Source: Paracoccaceae bacterium (GTDB taxonomy: Bacteria; Pseudomonadota; Alphaproteobacteria; Rhodobacterales; Rhodobacteraceae). Taken from it: DNA of 64,000 nt. The notes below the pieces were generated by a model. That model had not been told where the DNA came from. It ran no database searches and was given only the letters and a program-made list of their open reading frames with translations. A program made the position numbers and the translations under genes. Below, in pieces: positions 17,138 to 25,946 of the stretch; within the stretch, counting starts at the first letter, position 1, and every line of letters starts with the position of its first letter. The DNA lies in contig SBGD01000060.1 in NCBI GenBank assembly GCA_006226775.1, positions 62,001-126,000 of the forward strand, in the 5' to 3' direction.

Positions 17138-17233
17138 ACTGAGCCATGTATCTACATCACGTAGTTACACACTTCAACCCCTTCAAATCTGCTTCCGTCA
17201 TGCGTATCTGTCCCGCAACGAAAAGGGATCAAC

Positions 17234-18541
17234 ATGACCGACCTCACCCCCCGCGAAATCGTCTCGGAACTCGACCGTTTCATCATCGGCCAGGCCGATG
17301 CCAAGCGCGCCGTGGCCGTTGCCCTGCGCAACCGCTGGCGGCGCAAGCAGCTGCCCGACGACCTGCGCGAAGAAGTCTATCCGAAGAACATCCTGATGAT
17401 CGGCCCCACCGGTGTCGGCAAGACCGAGATCAGCCGTCGCCTCGCCAAGCTGGCCAAGGCACCCTTCATCAAGGTCGAGGCCACCAAGTTCACCGAGGTG
17501 GGCTATGTCGGCCGCGACGTCGAGCAGATCATCCGCGACCTGGTGGATGCCGCGATCCTGCAGACCCGCGAATTGATGCGCGAGGAGGTCAAGGCCAAGG
17601 CGCATCACGCCGCCGAGGAACGGGTGATCACCGCCATCGCCGGCGAGGACGCCCGCGAAGGCACGCGCGAGATGTTCCGCAAGAAGCTCAAGGACGGGCT
17701 TTTGGACGACACGGTGATCGAGCTGGAGCTGACCGATCATTCCAACCCGATGGGCATGATGGACATCCCCGGCCAGCCCGGCGGCCAGATGGGGATGATG
17801 AACCTCGGCGATATCTTCGGCAAGGCCTTCGGCAACCGCACCACGCGCAAGCGGATGAGCGTGCGCGAAAGCTATGACGTGCTGATTTCCGAGGAGGCCG
17901 ACAAGCTGCTCGACGACGAGATCGTCAACAAGGCAGCCCTTGAAGCGGTGGAACAGAACGGCATCGTCTTTCTTGACGAGATCGACAAGGTCTGCGCCCG
18001 GCAGGAGGCGCGCGGCGGCGATGTCTCCCGCGAGGGGGTGCAGCGCGACCTGCTGCCGCTGATCGAGGGCACGACCGTCTCGACCAAGCATGGCGCGGTC
18101 AAGACCGACCATATCCTCTTCATCGCCTCGGGTGCGTTCCATATCGCCAAACCCTCGGACCTTCTGCCCGAATTGCAGGGGCGTCTGCCGATCCGGGTGA
18201 ACCTGCGGGCGCTGACCGAGGGCGATTTCATCCGCATCCTGACCGAGACCGACAATGCGCTGACCCTGCAATATACCGCGCTGATGGGCACCGAGGAGGT
18301 CGAGGTGAGCTTTACCGAGGACGGTATCGCGCAGCTTGCCAAGATCGCGGCGGAGGTGAACGAGAGCGTCGAGAACATCGGCGCGCGGCGGCTCTACACG
18401 GTGATGGAGCGGGTGTTCGAGGAGTTGAGCTTCCACGCGCCCGACCGCGGCGGCCAGTCGGTGACGGTGGATGCGGAGTTCGTCGAGAAGAACCTGGGCG
18501 AGTTGACCCGCTCGACGGATGTGAGCCGCTACATGCTGTGA
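17234..18541 (+). CDS. hslU: ATP-dependent protease ATPase subunit HslU
   Basis: The 435-residue AAA+ unfoldase of HslVU, a cytosolic hexamer that feeds unfolded substrates to HslV. Walker A is GPTGVGKTE at residues 57-65. The pore-loop region [14 protein letters not shown], Walker [13 protein letters not shown], sensor-1 [10 protein letters not shown] and sensor-2 [13 protein letters not shown] are present. The C-terminal RYML tail inserts into HslV. The intermediate I-domain spans about residues 110-220. Full length and intact. The ATG at 17234 is preceded by AAAAGGGATCAAC. It must be expressed from hslV across the insertion or from its own promoter in the A/T-richer DNA upstream. Confidence 0.97.
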   Translation: MTDLTPREIVSELDRFIIGQADAKRAVAVALRNRWRRKQLPDDLREEVYPKNILMIGPTGVGKTEISRRLAKLAKAPFIKVEATKFTEVGYVGRDVEQIIRDLVDAAILQTRELMREEVKAKAHHAAEERVITAIAGEDAREGTREMFRKKLKDGLLDDTVIELELTDHSNPMGMMDIPGQPGGQMGMMNLGDIFGKAFGNRTTRKRMSVRESYDVLISEEADKLLDDEIVNKAALEAVEQNGIVFLDEIDKVCARQEARGGDVSREGVQRDLLPLIEGTTVSTKHGAVKTDHILFIASGAFHIAKPSDLLPELQGRLPIRVNLRALTEGDFIRILTETDNALTLQYTALMGTEEVEVSFTEDGIAQLAKIAAEVNESVENIGARRLYTVMERVFEELSFHAPDRGGQSVTVDAEFVEKNLGELTRSTDVSRYML

Positions 18542-18565
18542 CGCGCCGCGTCCGTCCGAACAAGG

Positions 18566-18594
18566 AATGCCCCGCCGATCCGGCGGGGCATTTT
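18566..18594. terminator. Bidirectional rho-independent terminator after hslU
   Basis: TGCCCCGCCG-ATC-CGGCGGGGCA is a perfect 10-bp stem flanked by AA on the left and TTTT on the right. It can end both hslU and the convergent peptide-transport operon whose stop is at 18614. Confidence 0.95.
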
Positions 18595-18613
18595 CATTTC
18601 CGGGAAGGCGGCT

Positions 18614-20167
18614 TCAGGCCATCGCCCAGCGTTCCGACATCCGGGCATTGTCCATGCCCCAGAGGTTGCCGACGGTTTCCGGGATGGCCAGCTTGTTCGA
18701 CACGCCCTGCACCCAGTTGGCGAACATCGGGATGATGACGCCGCCGTCGTCGCGCAGGATCATCTGCATCTCGGTATACATCTCGCGGCGCTTGTCGCTG
18801 TCGAGTTCGGCGCGGGCGGTGATCAGCAACTCCTGGAAGCGGGCGCTGTCCTCGGGGCCCCACTGGCTGTCGTTCCACGGCACGCCCGCCTCGAAGGCAG
18901 ACGAGAACATCCAGTCCTCGGTGGCGCGGCCCGACCAGAAGGCGGCCGAGAAGGGCTTCTTGATCCAGACGTTCGACCAGTAGCCATCCGCCGGTTCCTG
19001 CACCACGTTGATATTGATGCCCGCGGGCTTGGCCGAGGATTGGTAGAGCTGCGCCGCATCCACCGCCCCGGCAAAGGCCGCGGAGGAGGCCGAGAGGTCG
19101 ATATTGAGCTGATCCATTCCGGCCTCTTTCAGGTAGAAGGCCGCCTTGTCGGGATCGTAGCTCAGTTGCTCCATGTCGCCGGCGTAGTACTGGTTGGCGG
19201 GGCCGATGGGCGTGTCATTGCCGACCCGGCCATGGCCCAGCAGGATCTTGTCGACCATTTCCTGGCGGTTGATGCCGTATTTCAGCGCGCGGCGGACGTT
19301 CACATTGTCGAGCGGCGCCACATCGGTCAGCATCGGAAAGGTGAAATGGCGGTTGCCGGTGACTTCCTGGATATTGACCGTCGGGTTGGCCTTGAGCAGC
19401 GCCTCGGTCTTGACGTCGACGCGGTTGATCGCATCCACCTGCCCGGTCATCAGCGCGTTCATCCGCGCGGTGGCGTCGTTGATGGCGATGTACTCGATCT
19501 CGTCGAACCAGCCCGCCTTGCCGTCCTTGTAGTGGCCCTCGACCCGCTTGCCGACAAACCGCACGCCCGGATCGAAGCTGACCACCTGGTAGAGCCCGGT
19601 GCCGATGCCCTTGGCGATGGCCTCTTCGATCTGGCCCGCGGGAAAGATGTTGAGGTGATAATCCGACAGAAGATACGGCAGGTCGGCATTGCCCTTGTCG
19701 AGGGTGAACTGCACCTGGTGGTCGGTGAGCTTCTTCATCTCGATGATCGCGCCGATGATCGGCTTGGCGGCGGATTTCGAATCCTCGGCGACATGCATCT
19801 GCAGCGATTCGATCACATCCTCGGCGCCGAAGGGCTTGCCGTTGTGGAAACTCACGCCCTGGCGCAGGTTGAAGGTCCAGGTCTTGGCGTCCGGCGTCGC
19901 CTCCCAGCTTTCGGCCAGTTCGCCGACCAGCGTGCCATCGGCGGAAACCTCGGTCAGCGAGTCAAAGACCGCGCCATTGCCGGCGTTCTGCATGAAGTTG
20001 TCGGAATGGGTGCGGCTGTCCCAGCTGTCCGAGGTATTGGCCCCGGCCAGACCGGCGCGCAGCCGCCCGCCGCGTTTCATCTGCGCCCGCAAGGGCAGGC
20101 CCGAGGCGGCGAGGATACCGGCGGCGGCACCGCTGCGCAGCAACCCGCGGCGTGTCAATCGTGTCAT
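18614..20167 (-). CDS. Peptide/nickel-type ABC transporter substrate-binding protein
   Basis: A 517-residue periplasmic solute-binding protein of family 5 (SBP_bac_5, DppA/OppA group). The N-terminus MTRLTRRGLLRSGAAAGILA carries a twin-arginine-type signal, and mature protein starts near residue 30. The family signature is in VFDSLTEVSADGTLVGELAESW and TWTFNLRQGVSFHNGKPFGAED. Substrate class is peptides or similar oligomers; specificity is not readable. It is the last gene of an operon with two permeases, 88 bp after the second permease stop. No ATP-binding subunit is encoded in the window, so ATPases must come from elsewhere. Confidence 0.9.
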   Translation of the reverse strand: MTRLTRRGLLRSGAAAGILAASGLPLRAQMKRGGRLRAGLAGANTSDSWDSRTHSDNFMQNAGNGAVFDSLTEVSADGTLVGELAESWEATPDAKTWTFNLRQGVSFHNGKPFGAEDVIESLQMHVAEDSKSAAKPIIGAIIEMKKLTDHQVQFTLDKGNADLPYLLSDYHLNIFPAGQIEEAIAKGIGTGLYQVVSFDPGVRFVGKRVEGHYKDGKAGWFDEIEYIAINDATARMNALMTGQVDAINRVDVKTEALLKANPTVNIQEVTGNRHFTFPMLTDVAPLDNVNVRRALKYGINRQEMVDKILLGHGRVGNDTPIGPANQYYAGDMEQLSYDPDKAAFYLKEAGMDQLNIDLSASSAAFAGAVDAAQLYQSSAKPAGININVVQEPADGYWSNVWIKKPFSAAFWSGRATEDWMFSSAFEAGVPWNDSQWGPEDSARFQELLITARAELDSDKRREMYTEMQMILRDDGGVIIPMFANWVQGVSNKLAIPETVGNLWGMDNARMSERWAMA

Positions 20168-20255
20168 GGTGATCTCCCTGTTCTTGCGGTCCCGCGCCGG
20201 GCGCGAATCGCGTTTTATCCTATCAGACCTGTCGCGGAGCGGGCGATGACCGGCG

Positions 20256-21458
20256 TCATTCCCTGAGCCCCGAGGATTTCTGCAGCATCCAGTCGACCAC
20301 GAAGTTCACCGCCACGGTCAGCAGGGCAATCGCCCCGGCGGCCAGCAGCGGCAAGGTGGCGGTCAGCGGCGAGAAGGCGGCGAAGTTGATGAACTGCGCC
20401 AGGTCGCGGACCATGGTGCCCCAATCGGCCAGCGGCGGCTGGATGCCGACGCCGAGAAAGCTGAGCGAGGCGATGGTGAGAAAGACGAAGCAGAAGCGCA
20501 AGCCGAATTCCGCCAGCAGCGGCGCCTGGGCATTGGGCAGCACCTCCCTGAAGATCAGGTAGCGCAGGCCCTCGCCGCGCAGCCGCGCCGCCTCGAAGAA
20601 ATCCATCACCACGATGTTCATCGCCACCGCGCGCGCCAGCCGGAACACCCGCGTCGCGTCGATCACCGCGATGATGACGATCATGTAGACCGTCAGCAGC
20701 CATTTCTCGGACCCCGCCCAGGCGCTGGCAATGGTCATCAGCAAGAGCGCGAAGATCAGCGAGGGGATCGCCATCAGCACATCGACGCCGCGGCTGAGCA
20801 CCTGGTCCAGCCAGCCGCCCAGCGCCGCCGCCAGAAACCCCAGCGTGCCGCCAAGAAAGAAGGCCAGGCAGGTGGTGACAAAGGCGATGCCCACGGTGTT
20901 CTGGGCGCCATAGATCAACCGGCTGAGCAGGTCGCGGCCGATCTGGTCGGTGCCCAGCGGAAACGCCGGGTTGCCGCCGGTCGCCGGATTGCCGCCGGGC
21001 AGCACGTTGACCTGGGCAAAGATCTCGGCCTGGCCATGGGGCGCCAGTTGCGCGGCAAAAAGCGCCACCACCGCATAGGTCAGGACGGTCAGGATGCCGA
21101 AGGCGGCGGTCAGCGGCATGTCGCGAAACATCCTGCGGCTGGCGTCGGGGCCCAGGTGCCGCCCGGCGAGCCGGAACAGGAACCCCGCGAGGGCGGCGAT
21201 CGCCAGCCCCTGCACCGCCCAGCGAAAGAACATCACGCCGGCGCGCGGAATGCCGGCCTCGGTCACCACCGGGCGGAAATAGACCCAGACCGCAAGGCCC
21301 AGCGCCGCCGCGGCAATGGCATGGCCGAAGGCCACCGCAAGGGGCATGTCGCGAAAGCGCGGCGCATTGCCGGAAAGCCTCTGCGCGACAAGGCGCCCCA
21401 GCCAGCCCAGCGCAAGACAGGCGGCCAGCACCGCGAGGGCATAGGCCACCACCGTCAT
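20256..21458 (-). CDS. Peptide-type ABC transporter permease, DppC/OppC class, with N-terminal extension
   Basis: A 400-residue inner-membrane permease, about 110 residues longer than ordinary DppC/OppC proteins. The core has the OppC N-terminal segment (FRDMPLTAAFG at 111-121), then FPLGTDQIGRDLLSRLIYGAQNT and the ATPase-coupling EAA loop around FEAARLRGEGLRYLIFREVLP. The extension at residues 1-105 contains further hydrophobic helices and a near-copy of the OppC segment (FRDMPLAVAFG at 35-45), suggesting an internal duplication. Its start overlaps the preceding permease stop (ATGA), so it is co-translated with that gene. Confidence 0.9.
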   Translation of the reverse strand: MTVVAYALAVLAACLALGWLGRLVAQRLSGNAPRFRDMPLAVAFGHAIAAAALGLAVWVYFRPVVTEAGIPRAGVMFFRWAVQGLAIAALAGFLFRLAGRHLGPDASRRMFRDMPLTAAFGILTVLTYAVVALFAAQLAPHGQAEIFAQVNVLPGGNPATGGNPAFPLGTDQIGRDLLSRLIYGAQNTVGIAFVTTCLAFFLGGTLGFLAAALGGWLDQVLSRGVDVLMAIPSLIFALLLMTIASAWAGSEKWLLTVYMIVIIAVIDATRVFRLARAVAMNIVVMDFFEAARLRGEGLRYLIFREVLPNAQAPLLAEFGLRFCFVFLTIASLSFLGVGIQPPLADWGTMVRDLAQFINFAAFSPLTATLPLLAAGAIALLTVAVNFVVDWMLQKSSGLRE

Positions 21459-22444
21459 TTCGGATGCCTCAGCCGCGGGTTCGACAGGATCGACAGGATA
21501 TCCGCCGTCAGGTTCAACAGGATATAGGCCGCGGCAAAGATCAGGCAGCAGGCCTGCACCACCGGGATGTCGCGGATCTTCACCGCATCGACGAAAAGCT
21601 GGCCGATGCCGGGATAGACGAAGACCACCTCGACCACCACAACCCCGGTGATGAGATAGGCGAGGTTCAGCGCCACCACGTTGATGATCGGCGCCAGCGC
21701 ATTGGGCAGCGCGTGGCGGGTGATCACCCGCAGCGGCGTCACCCCCTTGAGCCGCGCCATCTCGATATAGGGCGAGGCGAGCAGGTTGATGATCGCCGCC
21801 CGCGTCATCCGCATCATCTGCGCCAGCACGATCAGCGTCAGCGTCAGCGCCGGCAGCATCGTCGCCTTCAGCCGCGCGCCCAGCGCCATGCCGTCATAGA
21901 TATTGCTCAGCGACGGCAGCAGCGGGTTCAGCACGGCGAGAAACAGGATCAGCACATAGGCCAGGAAGAATTCGGGCGACGAGACGGAACTGAGGGTGAA
22001 GATATTGGTCACCCGGTCGAAGACCGTGCCGCGGTAAAGCGCGGCCAGCACCCCCAGCCCCACCGCCAGCGGCACGGCAATCGCGGCGGTCACACCGGCC
22101 AGGAACATGGTATTGGCAAAGCGCGGCGCGATCTGGCTGGCCACGGTTTTCAGGTTGCCGCCACCCATCGAGGACTGGAAGTTGAGCTGCGCGAAGGAGG
22201 TGCCCAGATCGCCGGTCAGGATCGCCGCCAGCCAGCCGAAGTAGCGTTGCACCAGCGGCTCGTTCAGCCCCAGGTCGCGGCGGATCGTCGCCACCGCCTC
22301 GGGCGTGGCGCCCTGGCCCAGGATCACCTGGGCGAAATCCCCCGGCAGCGCATTCACTGCCACGAATATCACGATCGACACGACAAACAGCGTCAGCAGG
22401 CCCAGCGCAAGACGCTGGAGGATGATGTTCAGAACGCCTGGCAC
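21455..22444 (-). CDS. Peptide-type ABC transporter permease, DppB/OppB class
   Basis: A 329-residue inner-membrane permease with about six transmembrane helices. The N-terminal LGLLTLFVVSIVIFVAVNALPGDFAQVILG matches DppB/OppB, as does the EAA coupling loop EMARLKGVTPLRVITRHALPNALAP. GTG at 22444 is taken as the start because the hydrophobic helix begins at once and no ATG is suitably placed; the ribosome site is weak. First gene of the three-gene importer operon. Confidence 0.9.
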   Translation of the reverse strand: MPGVLNIILQRLALGLLTLFVVSIVIFVAVNALPGDFAQVILGQGATPEAVATIRRDLGLNEPLVQRYFGWLAAILTGDLGTSFAQLNFQSSMGGGNLKTVASQIAPRFANTMFLAGVTAAIAVPLAVGLGVLAALYRGTVFDRVTNIFTLSSVSSPEFFLAYVLILFLAVLNPLLPSLSNIYDGMALGARLKATMLPALTLTLIVLAQMMRMTRAAIINLLASPYIEMARLKGVTPLRVITRHALPNALAPIINVVALNLAYLITGVVVVEVVFVYPGIGQLFVDAVKIRDIPVVQACCLIFAAAYILLNLTADILSILSNPRLRHPK

Positions 22445-22519
22445 GCGGCGAGTGATCCCTGTCGGTTGGTGTGGCCACAGCCTAGCGATCCGCCCCCGGC
22501 TGTAAACCGGTTTCCCGCG

Positions 22520-23491
22520 TCAGCGCTCGGCCAGCTGGTCCATGGCGCGCACCAGTTCGGCCGAGATCCCCGGCTCGGACAGGGCGTGCCCGGCATTGCG
22601 GATCATCCGCAGCTCGGCATTGGGCCAGCGCCGCGCCAGTTCCCAGGCGCGCCGGGGCGGACAGATCATGTCATAGCGGCCCTGCACGATGACCCCGGGA
22701 ATATGGCCGATGCGCTCCACCTGGTCGAGGATCTGACCGTCGTATTCCAGAAATCCGCCATTGATGAAATAATGGTTCTCCAGCCGGGCAAAGGCGCGGG
22801 CATAATTGCCCGGCGTCTCGCCGCCATGGCCCGAGGAATAGACCGAGGCCAGCGCGTTCTCCCAGGCCGACCAGGCCTGGGCGTGGCGCGTCTCTTCCAC
22901 CAGGTTGCCGGAAAACAACCGCTTGTGATAGGCGGCGATCAGGTCGCCGCGCTCGGCCGCGGGGATCATGTCGACGAAGCGCTCCCAGGTCTCGGGCCAG
23001 AACTGCCCGGCGCCGCCGCCATAGAACCAGCCCAACTCCTCCTGGGTCATCATGAAGACGCCGCGCAGCACCAGCGCGCGCACCGCCTCCGGGTGCGCCT
23101 GGGCATAGATCAACGCCAGGGTCGCCCCCCAGCTGCCGCCGAAGACGATCCAGCCGTCGATGCCCAGCTCGGCGCGAATGCGCTCGATATCCGCCACCAG
23201 GTGCCAGGTGGTATTGTGGCTGACGCTGGCATGGGGCCGCGACCGGCCGCAGCCGCGCTGATCGAAAAGCACCACGCGATAGACGTCCGGATCGAAATAG
23301 CGCCGCATCGCCGGGCTGCAGCCGCCACCCGGCCCGCCGTGCAGCACCACCACCGGCGTGCCGTCCCGCCGCCCGGATTGCTCTACATAGACCTGGTGGC
23401 CATCGCCGACGTCCAGCATCCGCTGATCGAAGGGGTCGATCTGCGGATAGAGATATTGCACTGCGCGCTTTTGGCCCGAGAACTTGTCCAT
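22520..23491 (-). CDS. pip: Proline iminopeptidase
   Basis: A 323-residue alpha/beta-hydrolase of peptidase family S33 that removes N-terminal proline from peptides in the cytosol. The oxyanion motif is [13 protein letters not shown], the nucleophile elbow is [20 protein letters not shown], and the catalytic His is in [14 protein letters not shown] 23491 gives [22 protein letters not shown], a typical Pip N-terminus; a longer frame upstream runs into the divergent ubiG and is rejected. The 49-bp divergent gap to ubiG must hold both promoters. The neighbouring peptide importer makes a peptide-use context plausible. Confidence 0.93.
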   Translation of the reverse strand: MDKFSGQKRAVQYLYPQIDPFDQRMLDVGDGHQVYVEQSGRRDGTPVVVLHGGPGGGCSPAMRRYFDPDVYRVVLFDQRGCGRSRPHASVSHNTTWHLVADIERIRAELGIDGWIVFGGSWGATLALIYAQAHPEAVRALVLRGVFMMTQEELGWFYGGGAGQFWPETWERFVDMIPAAERGDLIAAYHKRLFSGNLVEETRHAQAWSAWENALASVYSSGHGGETPGNYARAFARLENHYFINGGFLEYDGQILDQVERIGHIPGVIVQGRYDMICPPRRAWELARRWPNAELRMIRNAGHALSEPGISAELVRAMDQLAER

Positions 23492-23540
23492 GATCATTCT
23501 ATATGAGACGAAAGCACAGAATGACCATAGGGAGCATGAC

Positions 23541-24287
23541 ATGCAAACGGCCGGGACCACCGTCGACCCCTCGGAAATCTCGAAATTCGAGGCCATGGCC
23601 GCCGAATGGTGGGATCCGGAGGGCAAGTTCAAGCCGCTGCACATGCTCAACCCCACCCGGCTGGACTATATCACCAGCCAGATCGCCGGCGAATTCGACC
23701 GCGACCTGAAATCCCTGCGCCCCTTCGAGGGGCTGCGCCTGCTCGACATCGGCTGCGGCGGCGGGCTGTTGTGCGAGCCGATGGCCCGGCTGGGCGCCGA
23801 TGTGACGGGCGCCGACGCCGCCGCGGGCAATATCCCGGTGGCCCGGGTCCATGCCGAAGCCCAGGGGCTCGAGATCGACTACCGCCACGTCACCGCCGAG
23901 GCGCTGGCCGCGCAGGGCGAGGTCTTCGACGTGGTGCTCAACATGGAAGTGGTCGAACACGTCGCCGACCCGCTGGCCTACCTGACCGCCTGCCAGCACC
24001 TGCTGCAACCCGGCGGCCTGCAGGTCTGCTCGACCATCAACCGCAATCCCAAGAGCTTCGCCATGGCCATCCTCGGCGCGGAATGGGTGATGCGCTGGCT
24101 GCCCAAGGGCACCCACGACTGGTCGAAATTCATCACCCCTGACGAGCTTTTCGAGCTGCTCAAGCAATCGGGCATGGACCCGGTCGACCGCAAGGGCTTC
24201 GTCTTCAACCCCCTCACCTGGTCCTGGTCGATCTCGCCACGCGACCTCGGCGTCAACTACGTCACCACCAGCGTGAAACCGGCGTAA
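23541..24287 (+). CDS. ubiG: Ubiquinone biosynthesis O-methyltransferase
   Basis: A 248-residue SAM-dependent methyltransferase that performs both O-methylations of ubiquinone synthesis. Motif I is [20 protein letters not shown] near residue 70. The family-specific [20 protein letters not shown] is near the N-terminus, and [28 protein letters not shown] is near the C-terminus. ATG 23541 has GGGAG 6 bases upstream; the earlier ATG at 23484 lacks a site and overlaps pip. It is divergent from pip. Confidence 0.96.
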   Translation: MQTAGTTVDPSEISKFEAMAAEWWDPEGKFKPLHMLNPTRLDYITSQIAGEFDRDLKSLRPFEGLRLLDIGCGGGLLCEPMARLGADVTGADAAAGNIPVARVHAEAQGLEIDYRHVTAEALAAQGEVFDVVLNMEVVEHVADPLAYLTACQHLLQPGGLQVCSTINRNPKSFAMAILGAEWVMRWLPKGTHDWSKFITPDELFELLKQSGMDPVDRKGFVFNPLTWSWSISPRDLGVNYVTTSVKPA

Positions 24288-24299
24288 CGCCCCCAAGCT

Positions 24300-24352
24300 C
24301 CTTCATCTTGCCCTTAAACTCCGGGGAGCGCGAGGGGCTGGCCCCTCGCTCC
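24300..24352. repeat. Interspersed hairpin repeat, short copy
   Basis: Same family as 1188-1267: it begins CCTTCATCTTGCCCTTAAAC. Here the extra inner block is absent, leaving GGAGC-(GC)-GAGGGGC-TG-GCCCCTC-GCTCC, a strong hairpin. It lies between the convergent ends of ubiG and marR, the same kind of location as the other copy. Confidence 0.8.
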
Positions 24353-24376
24353 CGCCGCCGGCAAGCCACCCCGAGG

Positions 24377-24823
24377 TCAGCCTTCCTCTTCCAGCTTCAG
24401 CCGCAATTCCCGCAGGATCGGCAGGGCCGCGCGCACCTTGTCGGCCCCCAATTCACTCACAAGCTCGGTAATCAACGGCGTGATCACCTCCAAGGCGGTA
24501 TCGCGCGCCCGCACCCCCGCGGGCGAGATCGTCACCAGTTTCGAGCGCGCATCGTCCCAATCGGGCCGGATATGCACGTAGCCCGCAATCTCCAGCTTGC
24601 CCAGGGTATTGGTCATCGCGCCGCGGGTGACGTGAAAGGCCCGCGCTAATTGCGCCGGGGTGCGTTCCTGCTTGAACCGCGCGAGGTGGTTGAGCACGGA
24701 AAAATGCGACAATTCCATGCCCTTGGGCAGCATCCGGCTGAGCCGGTTGCGCATCATCTGGTCGGCGGTGAACAGCTCGGAAAACAGCGCCACCGCCAGG
24801 GAATTGGCAGTCTGGTCGGACAT
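24377..24823 (-). CDS. MarR-family transcriptional regulator
   Basis: A 148-residue winged-helix regulator. The DNA-binding part is clear: LSHFSVLNHLARF, TPAQLARAFHVTRGAMTNTLGKLE and the wing WDDARSKLVTISPAG. Such proteins act as dimers and are often released by phenolic or oxidising ligands. Its start overlaps the stop of the nitrilase-family gene, so it is the distal gene of a grxC - hydrolase - marR string. Its target is not evident. Confidence 0.9.
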   Translation of the reverse strand: MSDQTANSLAVALFSELFTADQMMRNRLSRMLPKGMELSHFSVLNHLARFKQERTPAQLARAFHVTRGAMTNTLGKLEIAGYVHIRPDWDDARSKLVTISPAGVRARDTALEVITPLITELVSELGADKVRAALPILRELRLKLEEEG

Positions 24824-25653
24824 CAGGGTCCTTCGAAGTCGCGGTCATGGGTCAGCGAGGGGACCCGGGCCCTCGCCTTGTCCACCGCATCACGGCTCAG
24901 GTCAACAAAAAGCACCTCCGGCGCGGTGCCGGCCTCTGCCACGACCTCGCCCCAGGGCGCGACCGCCATGGAATGGCCATATGTCGTGCGCTCCTTGCCG
25001 CGAACCGCGACATGTTGGCCGCATTGCGCCGCGGCCAGCACCCAACAGCCGGTCTCGATGGCCCGCGCGCGCAGGAGCGGCTGCCAATGCGCGGCCCCGG
25101 TCACCGGGGAAAAGGCGGAAGGCACCAGCAGCACCTCGGCCCCGGCCTGGGCCAGCGCGCGGTAAAGCCCGGGAAAACGGATATCGTAGCAGATGCTCAG
25201 CCCCAGCGTGGCAAAGGGGGTTTGCGCGATCACCGCCCTGTCGCCCGGACGATACCCGGCGCTTTCGCGATAGGTCTCGGTCTCGCTGACCGTGACATCG
25301 AACATGTGGATCTTGTCGTAGCGCGCGACAATCGCGCCCTGCGGATCGACCAGGAAGGACCGGTTGGCAAAGCGCCCGTCGGGATCGCCGGTCTTGACCG
25401 CAAGCGAGCCGATCGACAGCCAGATCCCCCGCTTCGCCGCCAGGTTGCGCAGCGCGGCGAGGGTGCGGTCATCGGCCTCGTGTTGCAGCACCTCGATCTG
25501 CCGCGTCCGGCTGGCCGAGACGCAATTGGTGACCTCCGGCGTCAGGACAAAGCCCGCGCCCTCGGCCACCGCACCCTCGATCCGGGCGGTGGTGGTGGCG
25601 AGGTTGGTCGCCGGGTCGTCCGAGGACGACAGTTGCAGCAGGGCGGTGCGCAT
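24823..25653 (-). CDS. Nitrilase-family carbon-nitrogen hydrolase (Nit1/Nit2-like)
   Basis: A 276-residue member of the nitrilase superfamily. The Glu-Lys-Cys triad is visible: Glu in GFVLTPEVTN, Lys in VARYDKIHMFDV and Cys in LGLSICYDIRFPGLYRAL. The Nit branch includes omega-amidase and the deaminated-glutathione amidase NIT1. Its position next to glutaredoxin would suit the latter, but that is inference. Start and stop overlap the neighbouring genes by 1-3 bases, indicating an operon. Confidence 0.9.
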   Translation of the reverse strand: MRTALLQLSSSDDPATNLATTTARIEGAVAEGAGFVLTPEVTNCVSASRTRQIEVLQHEADDRTLAALRNLAAKRGIWLSIGSLAVKTGDPDGRFANRSFLVDPQGAIVARYDKIHMFDVTVSETETYRESAGYRPGDRAVIAQTPFATLGLSICYDIRFPGLYRALAQAGAEVLLVPSAFSPVTGAAHWQPLLRARAIETGCWVLAAAQCGQHVAVRGKERTTYGHSMAVAPWGEVVAEAGTAPEVLFVDLSRDAVDKARARVPSLTHDRDFEGP

Positions 25654-25913
25654 CAGGCCGCGGCAAGCAGCGGGTCGAGCTTGCCGTCGCGTTCAAGCGC
25701 ATAAAGCTCGTCGCAGCCGCCGACATGCAGATCGCCGATGAAGATCTGCGGCACGGTGCGCCCGCCATTGGCGCGCTGGATCATCTCGGGCTTGCGGTCC
25801 GGGTTGCGCCAGACGTCAATCTCCCGGAAGGTGGCGCCCTTCTTCTTCAGCAGGCGCTTGGCGGCGTGGCAGAAACCGCAGAGCGGCGAAGTGTAGATTT
25901 CGATATCGGGCAT
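25653..25913 (-). CDS. grxC: Glutaredoxin 3
   Basis: An 86-residue glutathione-dependent disulfide reductase with active site CGFC in IYTSPLCGFCHAAKRLL (CPYC in many relatives). The GSH-binding GGRTVPQIFIGDLHVGGCDEL is intact. It heads a coupled run with the nitrilase-family amidase and marR, and lies 33 bp downstream of comF on the same strand. Confidence 0.95.
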   Translation of the reverse strand: MPDIEIYTSPLCGFCHAAKRLLKKKGATFREIDVWRNPDRKPEMIQRANGGRTVPQIFIGDLHVGGCDELYALERDGKLDPLLAAA

Positions 25914-25946
25914 TCCATCAGATCCTTGGCCGGGTTTGCCCTATAC

